This document shows, in pieces, positions 16,061-23,368 of a DNA stretch of 64,000 nucleotides. The translations under genes and the position numbers were made by a program. Source of the DNA: Frisingicoccus sp009929615 (GTDB lineage Bacteria > Bacillota > Clostridia > Lachnospirales > Lachnospiraceae); assembly GCA_028692275.1 (NCBI GenBank), contig JAQUXR010000001.1, positions 124,001 through 188,000 on the forward strand, given 5' to 3'. Position 1 is the first letter of the stretch. Every line of letters starts with the position of its first letter. The notes beneath the pieces are model-generated. The model was not told where the DNA came from and ran no database searches. It saw nothing but the letters and a program-made list of their open reading frames with translations.

Positions 16061-17785
16061 CTACCCAATCTGTTTCATCACTGCATCTGACAATGTATTC
16101 AACTTATCTTCTGCATCTGCAAGGCTTGTCCCCTTAACGCCCATATAAAACTTAATTTTAGGTTCTGTTCCTGATGGTCTGGCACAGCACCATCCATCAT
16201 TATCCAATTCATAGTAAAGTACATTGGAAGATGGGAGACCTGTCGTTGTTATACTGCCATCTGCCATGTCCAATACGGTATCTGCTTTATAATCTCTCAT
16301 CTTGAGGACTTTGAAAGGACCAAAAGCCTTTACCGGTTCTTTTCGGAGACTGTCCATAATCTCCTGTATCTTTGCAACACCTTCGACACCTTTTAATGTC
16401 AAAGATTTCAAATCTTCCTTATAATAGCCGTAGGTTTCATAAATCTCAACCATCTGCTCCCACAGAGTCTTATGGTTCAGCTTGCACCATGCCGCCACTT
16501 CACACAAGGCCATCACTGCTACAACAGCATCCTTGTCCCGGGCATGAGTTCCAACCAGACAGCCATAGCTCTCTTCCAGACCAAATACATATTCGTAACT
16601 GTGCTGTTCTTCAAAGAATTTAATCTGTTCACCAATATATTTAAATCCTGTCAGCACTTCAATTAGTTTCACCTGATAGTCCTTTGCCAAAGCATCTGCC
16701 ATATTGGTTGTTACTATCGTTTTCACCAACGCACCGTTCTCAGGCAGGGTTCCATTCGCTTTCTTCTGGCTAAGAATATAATGTGCAATCAACATTCCGG
16801 ACATATTGCCGGTAAAGCTGACATATTCTCCCATAGCAGGATTCTTCGCATAAACACCTAACCGGTCTGCATCCGGGTCTGTAGCCAGAATAATGTCTCC
16901 GTCCACTTCCTTCGCCAACTTCAATGCCAGTTCAAAAGCTTTCGGGTCTTCCGGATTCGGATAGCTGACTGTTGGAAAATCTCCATCCGGAAGTTCCTGC
17001 TCCGGAACCACATAAACATGTTTAAAACCTAATTCCTTTAATACACGGCGCACCGGAAGATTTCCCGTTCCATGCAGTGGTGTATAAACAATCTTGATAC
17101 TGTCTGCAGCTTCCTGAATATATTCGGGATGAATAATCTGTTTCTTCAAAGCTGCAATATATTTATCGTCGATTTCCTGGCCAATGGTATGATAGAGTCC
17201 TGCCGCTGCTGCCGCTTCCTCCGTCATCGTTTTAATTGCACTTAAATCTTTGACATTATTGACCTCTGTAATAATCTGGGTATCCTTTGGCGGTGTAATC
17301 TGGGCACCATCTTCCCAGTATACTTTATAGCCGTTATATTCCGGCGGGTTATGACTCGCCGTAATAACGATTCCGGCAATACAGCCCAGTTCCCGAAGGG
17401 CAAAGGACAATTCCGGTGTCGGACGCAATGTGTCAAAACGATAGGTCTTAATGCCATTGGCATTCAGACACAGTGCTGCCTCTCTGGAAAATTCCGGAGA
17501 CATATGACGTGAATCAAAAGCGATAGCCACGCCCTTGTCCTGGCCTTTTTCGGAAATAATAAAGTTTGCCAGCCCTTGAGTTGCTTTACGAACAGTATAA
17601 TAATTCATGCGATTCGTTCCGGCACCAATGACCCCACGCAGACCGCCGGTACCAAACTCTAAATCACGGTAAAACCGGTCCTCGATTTCTTTTTCATTGC
17701 CTTCAATCTGTCTTAATTCTTTCTTTGTTTCTTCATCAATATATTCACTGGATAACCAGCTTTTATAAGCATCTGTATAGCTCAT
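16061..17785 (-). CDS. pgm: phosphoglucomutase/phosphomannomutase (alpha-D-phosphohexomutase)
   Basis: The enzyme interconverts hexose 6- and 1-phosphates, feeding UDP-glucose and GDP-mannose synthesis. The 574-residue product has four phosphohexomutase domains. The catalytic Ser loop is ITASHNPPEYNGYKVY (about 142-157), the metal loop is ATDPDADR, the sugar-binding loop is FGLEESYG, and the phosphate loop is ARPSGTEPKIKFY near the C-terminus. Length and N-terminus match the Gram-positive long form. It lies 20 bases after the manC-manA fusion, which points to Man-6-P to Man-1-P conversion, though it may also act on glucose phosphates. Confidence 0.93.
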   Translation of the reverse strand: MSYTDAYKSWLSSEYIDEETKKELRQIEGNEKEIEDRFYRDLEFGTGGLRGVIGAGTNRMNYYTVRKATQGLANFIISEKGQDKGVAIAFDSRHMSPEFSREAALCLNANGIKTYRFDTLRPTPELSFALRELGCIAGIVITASHNPPEYNGYKVYWEDGAQITPPKDTQIITEVNNVKDLSAIKTMTEEAAAAAGLYHTIGQEIDDKYIAALKKQIIHPEYIQEAADSIKIVYTPLHGTGNLPVRRVLKELGFKHVYVVPEQELPDGDFPTVSYPNPEDPKAFELALKLAKEVDGDIILATDPDADRLGVYAKNPAMGEYVSFTGNMSGMLIAHYILSQKKANGTLPENGALVKTIVTTNMADALAKDYQVKLIEVLTGFKYIGEQIKFFEEQHSYEYVFGLEESYGCLVGTHARDKDAVVAVMALCEVAAWCKLNHKTLWEQMVEIYETYGYYKEDLKSLTLKGVEGVAKIQEIMDSLRKEPVKAFGPFKVLKMRDYKADTVLDMADGSITTTGLPSSNVLYYELDNDGWCCARPSGTEPKIKFYMGVKGTSLADAEDKLNTLSDAVMKQIG

Positions 17786-17805
17786 ATCTTTCCTCTTTTC
17801 TAATC

Positions 17806-20139
17806 TTATACATGGGTTTTAATAAAGGAGCATTTTCCCCGAACCAGAACCTTTCGCTGTCCTGCCGGAATAAAAAAGCTGTCGGCCGCTGTAAACTTAA
17901 AGCTTTCATCATCACAGCGAATCATGCCCTCACCTTCAATAATAATAATGGAACAGAAAGAAGCATCGTTCATATTAAACTCAACCTCTGTGTATACCTG
18001 ATAGCGTTTACTTTCAAAGTATTTACAGCTTCCAAGAACTTCCTCCTCATAGCCGTTACATACGGTAATCTGCTGTTCCGAATCCATCACCTCAACGTTC
18101 CGTGCTTCTAAAGTAGACACTTCCCGTGCCTTCTCCAGATGAAGTTCCCGTGGGTGGCCGTATTTATCCCGTCGGTCATAATCATACAGCCGGTATGTAC
18201 AGTTGGAATTCTGTTGAATCTCGCAAAGCAGAATGCCTGCACCGATTGCATGAATCGTACCTGCATCTACAAAGAAGGTATCTCCCTTATGTACTTCGAT
18301 TTTATTCAATACTTCTAAAACCGTGTTATCCTCTACCCGCTTCTTCAATTCATCTTTGGTCAGTGGCTGATTCACACCATAGTAAATAAAGGCGCCCTCT
18401 TCACAGTCCATAATGTGCCACATCTCATTCTTGCCGTATTCATTCTCCTCCCGGAGTGCAAATTCATCATCGGGATGCACCTGAATGGATAAGGACTGTT
18501 TCGCATCAATAATCTTAACTAAAATAGGGAAACGTTCAAAAGCCTGACTCTTCCAGCCCAGTGCATCCGGTCCAATCCGTTTCAGATAATCACCAAAAAG
18601 CATTCCCTTAAAACGTCCGCTGCCTACAATGCTCTGTCCATCTTTATGGGCAGAGAGTTCCCAGCTTTCAGCTACAATATCGTAATCACATTTTTTGTGA
18701 TAAATATCCTTTAACTTCGTTCCGCCCCACAAATAATCTTTAAAGGCCGGCTCCAGTTTAATAATGGATGAGCCATGGTGCATCGGCCGGGTTTTCTGAG
18801 CAATCGTTACACTGTCATCTTCGCTGAACTTTTCACCAATGGCAACTTCAATAATAACCAGCTCTTCATCTTCAAAGTTTGATATGGAATGCTCTACACC
18901 AATCGGAATATAGACCGAATCCTTGGTACGGTATTCCTTCGTCTCCCTGCCCAGTGTAATGGTCGCCGTTCCATGAACCACCGTCCACTGCTCACTTCGT
19001 AAATCATGTTTATGAAGCCTATGGGTCTTCCCCGGATAAAGGGTTACCTTACGCACTTTGCAGTAAGGGGTATCCTCCAACACCTCGTGGGTTCCCCAGG
19101 CCCGGTAATATATATGATGGTTTTCAAAGTATTCGCCATACTTCCCATGATATTCTCTGACAATCTCCTTAATATCAGATTCCACAGACTTCTTCCCTAC
19201 ATAGACTGCATCCTCTGTATTAACAACTAACGCATCCTCCAGGCCGTTGACAACAACCAGCCTGTCCCCCGTTCGATTAATAACCGTAACATCCTGACAG
19301 GATTTCTCAATAACCCCGGCATCATCTCCGGCTTTCGCATAGTCGGACAACCGGTTTAAATCCCCCACATCATACCAGAGAACATCCGACTTAACCACGC
19401 GAACTAAATCGGACTTTTCCAAAACAGCATGCTCTACGCTGATGGCCGGAATATCCTTTGTGAAATACTTCTGCAAAAGAATATCCTGACTGGAAACATC
19501 CATATGCTGCATACTGTTATAGCAGGAATGATAAACTTCCGGTGCCATCGCCTTAAGTTCCTGAAGAAAATCTCCTGCTCTAAACAGGAAGTTCCCGCTG
19601 TTCCACAGATAGCCCCCGTCAGCAATGTACTTTTCTGCCTCTTCCAGCCCCGGCTTTTCTTTAAAGCTCAGAACATGGTTTCCTTCATATTCAATATATC
19701 CATAATCTGTCCGTGGTCCTTCCGGGTTCATACCAAAGGTAACAATGGCTCCGTCTCTGGCCAGTTCCTGGGCATGAATAATAGTATCCTTATAATTCTC
19801 CCCTTCAATAATCTGGTCTGAAGACACAACAAAAACCAGCTCCGACGGACTAAAGCACATGCAGATCATGGCAATGGCCGGCGCTGTTTTCTTACGTTCT
19901 TCTTCCAGGAAGCATCGATATCTGAGCCCCTGAAAATCCTTCATCTGATTCTCTACAATAAAATGATAGGCTACGTTCGTCGATATAATAAATTCATCAC
20001 AGAAAGGTATATTCCTTGCAATGCTCTCCTGAAACAGAGACCTGTTATTCTTAATATCCATAAACTGCTTCGGATAATTTTCTCGTGACAAGGGCCACAG
20101 GCTGTTTCCCCTGCCTCCTGCTAAGATGATACACTTCAT
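17806..20139 (-). CDS. mannose-1-phosphate guanylyltransferase / cupin / class I mannose-6-phosphate isomerase fusion
   Basis: The 777-residue protein combines three parts. Residues 1 to about 250 are a guanylyltransferase-type domain (GGRGNSLWPLSRENYPKQF, SSDQII, FKEKP, YLWNSGNFL). Residues about 350-450 are a type II isomerase-like cupin (RLHKHDLRSEQWTVVHG, IPIGVEHSI). Residues about 465-777 are a class I ManA isomerase (DYLWGGTKLKD, IQVHPDDEFA, VDAGTIHAIGAG). It would make mannose 6-phosphate and GDP-mannose. In the signature loop the catalytic Arg of GxGxR is replaced by Ser, so the first domain may be impaired. ATG 20139 follows AAGGAG with 6-base spacing; a TTG two codons upstream is rejected. 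Co-transcribed with pgm. Confidence 0.9.
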   Translation of the reverse strand: MKCIILAGGRGNSLWPLSRENYPKQFMDIKNNRSLFQESIARNIPFCDEFIISTNVAYHFIVENQMKDFQGLRYRCFLEEERKKTAPAIAMICMCFSPSELVFVVSSDQIIEGENYKDTIIHAQELARDGAIVTFGMNPEGPRTDYGYIEYEGNHVLSFKEKPGLEEAEKYIADGGYLWNSGNFLFRAGDFLQELKAMAPEVYHSCYNSMQHMDVSSQDILLQKYFTKDIPAISVEHAVLEKSDLVRVVKSDVLWYDVGDLNRLSDYAKAGDDAGVIEKSCQDVTVINRTGDRLVVVNGLEDALVVNTEDAVYVGKKSVESDIKEIVREYHGKYGEYFENHHIYYRAWGTHEVLEDTPYCKVRKVTLYPGKTHRLHKHDLRSEQWTVVHGTATITLGRETKEYRTKDSVYIPIGVEHSISNFEDEELVIIEVAIGEKFSEDDSVTIAQKTRPMHHGSSIIKLEPAFKDYLWGGTKLKDIYHKKCDYDIVAESWELSAHKDGQSIVGSGRFKGMLFGDYLKRIGPDALGWKSQAFERFPILVKIIDAKQSLSIQVHPDDEFALREENEYGKNEMWHIMDCEEGAFIYYGVNQPLTKDELKKRVEDNTVLEVLNKIEVHKGDTFFVDAGTIHAIGAGILLCEIQQNSNCTYRLYDYDRRDKYGHPRELHLEKAREVSTLEARNVEVMDSEQQITVCNGYEEEVLGSCKYFESKRYQVYTEVEFNMNDASFCSIIIIEGEGMIRCDDESFKFTAADSFFIPAGQRKVLVRGKCSFIKTHV

Positions 20140-20176
20140 AGGCAACTCCTTATTTTCTACAGTTTATACTATGACT

Positions 20177-20205
20177 ATTATAAGCAATTTTTCTATAAAC
20201 TACAA
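20177..20205 (-). promoter_or_regulatory. promoter for the manC-manA fusion and pgm
   Basis: On the minus strand TTGTAG (20200-20205) and TATAAT (20177-20182) have 17-base spacing, 38 bases from the start codon. It is divergent from the promoter at 20216-20244; the two -35 boxes are only 10 bases apart. Confidence 0.82.
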
Positions 20206-20215
20206 CCTAAAAAAC

Positions 20216-20244
20216 TTGTACTTTTTTCCCTGATAGTGTATCCT
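20216..20244 (+). promoter_or_regulatory. promoter for manC-gmd-rmd and the L,D-transpeptidase
   Basis: TTGTAC (20216-20221) and TATCCT (20239-20244) are separated by 17 bases, 40 bases before manC. It is the only clear promoter for the plus-strand run. Confidence 0.7.
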
Positions 20245-20284
20245 TTTATTTAGAATGTAATAAATCATATAAGGAGATTTTTTT

Positions 20285-21355
20285 ATGAAGAAAACCGCTT
20301 TAATTATGGCCGGTGGACGGGGCGAACGCTTCTGGCCAAAAAGCCGTCAGAACCTTCCAAAACAATTCCTTTCTTTGACGAATGATGGTAAGACGATGAT
20401 TCAGCTCACCGTTGAACGAATCCTCCCTCTTGTCCATCTGGAAGACATATATATCGCCACCAATGCCAGCTATAAAAACCTGGTCCTGGAACAACTTCCC
20501 GGTCTGCCGGAAGAGAATGTTTTGTGTGAACCTGTCGGCAGGAATACAGCCCCTTGCATCGGTCTCGGTGCTGTTCATATCAATCATAAATATGAAGATG
20601 CTATCATGATGGTGCTGCCTTCAGACCACCTGATTAAATATAACGACAGCTTCGCCGAAACGCTGGCTCAGGCCTGCAGCGTCGCTGAGTCCGGAGAAAA
20701 TCTGGTTACTATCGGTATTACCCCGAATTACCCGGAAACCGGCTATGGTTATATTAAGACGAATAAGGACGACACTTTAGGCAAAAGTTTTGGTGTAGAA
20801 TGTTTTGTAGAAAAACCGAATTATGACTTAGCCAAAGCCTATGTGGAAAGTGGCGATTACTATTGGAACAGCGGCATGTTTATATGGAAGGTTTCCAGTA
20901 TTCTGACGAATATGCAGCATCTCATGGAAGATACCTACACAGGTCTTCAGAAAATTAAAGCTGCTATCGGAACGCCGGATGAAACCGCCGTTCTTGAACG
21001 TATCTTCCCGAATTTTGTATCTGACTCTATCGATTACAGTATTATGGAAAAAGCCGCTCACATCTACTTGATTCCAGGTAACTTTGGATGGGATGACGTA
21101 GGTTCATGGCTTGCCGTTGAAAGAGTTAAAGGCACAGATGCATCAAATAATACCCTGACCGGCAATGTCGTTACAGTGGACAGTTCAAACTGTACGATTG
21201 AAGGACATGAACGTTTGATTGCCACTGTAGGCATTCAGGATTTAATCATCGTAGATACAGCTGATGCTGTTCTTGTCGCAGATAAAAAGTCCGCAGGCGA
21301 TATTAAAAAGCTTCTGGCGGTCTTACGTGAAACTGATAAAGAAGAATATTTATAA
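20285..21355 (+). CDS. manC: mannose-1-phosphate guanylyltransferase
   Basis: The enzyme makes GDP-mannose from GTP and mannose 1-phosphate. The 356-residue product has the intact signature MAGGRGERFWPKSRQNLPKQF, then VLPSDHLI, the FVEKP sugar-binding motif, YYWNSGMFIWK and GWDDVGSW, plus the short left-handed helix tail of GMP enzymes without an isomerase. Unlike the fusion encoded divergently, it keeps the catalytic Arg in GRGER. AAGGAG precedes the ATG. It starts the plus-strand operon and feeds gmd directly downstream. Confidence 0.94.
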   Translation: MKKTALIMAGGRGERFWPKSRQNLPKQFLSLTNDGKTMIQLTVERILPLVHLEDIYIATNASYKNLVLEQLPGLPEENVLCEPVGRNTAPCIGLGAVHINHKYEDAIMMVLPSDHLIKYNDSFAETLAQACSVAESGENLVTIGITPNYPETGYGYIKTNKDDTLGKSFGVECFVEKPNYDLAKAYVESGDYYWNSGMFIWKVSSILTNMQHLMEDTYTGLQKIKAAIGTPDETAVLERIFPNFVSDSIDYSIMEKAAHIYLIPGNFGWDDVGSWLAVERVKGTDASNNTLTGNVVTVDSSNCTIEGHERLIATVGIQDLIIVDTADAVLVADKKSAGDIKKLLAVLRETDKEEYL

Positions 21356-21378
21356 TAATAGAAATGAGGATTTTAAAG

Positions 21379-22410
21379 ATGAAACATGCATTAATCACAG
21401 GAATTAACGGCCAGGATGGTTCTTATCTGGCAGAATTACTTTTAGAAAAAGGTTACGAAGTCTATGGTATTATGCGTCGTAAGAGCGTTGTTGACTATGG
21501 TAATGTAGACCATATTAAAGACAAACTGCATTTTATCTATGCAGATATGACCGATGTTGTTTCCTTAATCACAGCCATGAAGATATCCCAGGCAGATGAA
21601 GTTTACAATCTGGCCGCTCAGTCTTTTGTAGCAACCAGCTGGGAACAGCCATTAGCTACAGCTCAGATTGATGCCATCGGCGTTACGAATATGCTTGAAG
21701 CTATCCGCACGGTTAAACCGGAAGCACGTTTCTATCAGGCTTCTACTTCCGAGATGTTCGGTCTTGTTCAGGAGATTCCACAGACTGAAAAAACACCATT
21801 TTACCCAAGAAGTCCTTACGGTGTTGCAAAACTCTACGGACACTGGATTACGAAAAACTACCGTGAAAGCTATGGCTTATATGCCTGCAGCGGTATCCTT
21901 TTCAACCACGAAAGTGAACGTCGTGGTAAAGAATTCGTTACCCGTAAGATTACAGATGCTGTTGCACGTATTAAATTAGGTGTTCAGGACCATGTAGAGC
22001 TTGGTAACATGGATGCAAAAAGAGACTGGGGACACTCCAAAGATTATGTTAAAGCTATGTGGCTTATGCTCCAGCAGGAAACACCGGATGATTATGTCAT
22101 CGCAACAAATGAAACCCGTACTGTTCGTGAATTTGTAGAAACTGCATTTAAGCATGCAGACATCGATATCGAATGGTCCGGCGAAGGCGTTGACGAAGTT
22201 GGTAAATGCAAAAAAACAGGAAAAACTTTAGTCAAAGTAAATCCGGATTTCTTCCGCCCTGCAGAAGTTGAACTCTTAATCGGTAATCCAGCCAAAGCTG
22301 ATACAACCCTTGGATGGGTACGTGAGATTTCCTTCTCCGAACTGGTTGAACGTATGGTTAAAAACGATTTGGAATTAGTTGAAAAAGAAATCAAATATAA
22401 CAATTTATAG
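21379..22410 (+). CDS. gmd: GDP-mannose 4,6-dehydratase
   Basis: The enzyme converts GDP-mannose to GDP-4-keto-6-deoxymannose. The 343-residue product has the NADP loop ALITGINGQDGSYLAELLL, YNLAAQSFVATSW, the active-site STSEMFG and YGVAKLYGHW (Tyr-x3-Lys), and FNHESERRGKEFVTRKI. All are GMD-specific. ATG 21379 is preferred to the ATG five codons earlier, because a GAGGA site lies 9 bases before it. It lies between manC and rmd in one operon. Confidence 0.96.
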   Translation: MKHALITGINGQDGSYLAELLLEKGYEVYGIMRRKSVVDYGNVDHIKDKLHFIYADMTDVVSLITAMKISQADEVYNLAAQSFVATSWEQPLATAQIDAIGVTNMLEAIRTVKPEARFYQASTSEMFGLVQEIPQTEKTPFYPRSPYGVAKLYGHWITKNYRESYGLYACSGILFNHESERRGKEFVTRKITDAVARIKLGVQDHVELGNMDAKRDWGHSKDYVKAMWLMLQQETPDDYVIATNETRTVREFVETAFKHADIDIEWSGEGVDEVGKCKKTGKTLVKVNPDFFRPAEVELLIGNPAKADTTLGWVREISFSELVERMVKNDLELVEKEIKYNNL

Positions 22411-22426
22411 ACCACGAGGTAATGCA

Positions 22427-23368
22427 ATGAAAGCATTAATAATTGGAGCTGCCGGTTTTGTCGGCAGCTATCTCGTTCATCATTTAGATGACGCCTATGA
22501 TTGGGAACTTCATGCAACAAAGCTTCCTTCGGAAGCCCTGGAACTTCCCAATACTCATATCCATGATTTAGATATTATGAACGCTGCTGCTGTTGAAGAT
22601 TTTCTGGACCAACTTCGTCCCGATTATATTTTCCATCTGGCTGCCCAGAGTTCTGTAGCCTTATCCTGGAAAAATCCATCCTTGACGGTTGATATCAATA
22701 TTAAAGGGACTTTAAATATCCTGGACAGCCTCCGGAACATCCGTGACTATTCTCCGCGGGTACTTCTCATTGGCTCCGGCGAAGAATATGGCTATATTCT
22801 TCCTGAGGAAACACCGATTAAAGAATCGACAACACCCCGTCCCGGTAATATTTATGCGGCTACCAAGGTCTGCCAGAATATGCTCGGCGCCATTTACAGC
22901 CGTGCCTATGGTCTGAACCTTATCATGGTCCGTGCCTTTAACCATATTGGCCCGAATCAGGCCCCGATGTTCGTTGCCTCAGATTTTTGTAAACAGGTTG
23001 CCGAAATCGAAGCCGGTCTCAAACCAGCAGTCCTCCATGTAGGTAATCTATCTGCCCAGAGAGATTTTACAGATGTCCGTGATGTTGTCCGTGCCTATGG
23101 CCGGCTTATACAGACCGGCATCTCCGGGGAAACCTATAATATAGGCAGTGGAAACGCCATAGCCATTCAGGATTTATTAAATATGATTTTATCTTTATCC
23201 ACGATTCATATAAATGTGGAAACCGCCCCATCCCGACTGCGTCCTTCCGATATTCCTATTATCGAAGCAGATGTTGAGAAGATTTACGCTCTCACCGGAT
23301 GGCAGCCGGAGATACCTCTGAAACAGACTATTCAGGAAACATTAAATTATTGGAGGAAAAGAACCTGA
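22427..23368 (+). CDS. rmd: GDP-6-deoxy-D-mannose reductase
   Basis: The enzyme reduces the GMD product to GDP-D-rhamnose. The 313-residue extended SDR has the Rossmann loop IIGAAGFVGSYLVHHL, FHLAAQSSVALSW, GSGEEYG, the Tyr-x3-Lys pair in IYAATKVCQNM, and RAFNHIGPNQAPMFVASDF, the family's substrate loop. It fits RMD better than GDP-fucose synthase, because the longer WcaG features are absent. ATG 22427 follows GAGGTAA; the upstream in-frame ATG lies inside gmd. Its stop overlaps the L,D-transpeptidase ATG by one base. Confidence 0.88.
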   Translation: MKALIIGAAGFVGSYLVHHLDDAYDWELHATKLPSEALELPNTHIHDLDIMNAAAVEDFLDQLRPDYIFHLAAQSSVALSWKNPSLTVDINIKGTLNILDSLRNIRDYSPRVLLIGSGEEYGYILPEETPIKESTTPRPGNIYAATKVCQNMLGAIYSRAYGLNLIMVRAFNHIGPNQAPMFVASDFCKQVAEIEAGLKPAVLHVGNLSAQRDFTDVRDVVRAYGRLIQTGISGETYNIGSGNAIAIQDLLNMILSLSTIHINVETAPSRLRPSDIPIIEADVEKIYALTGWQPEIPLKQTIQETLNYWRKRT

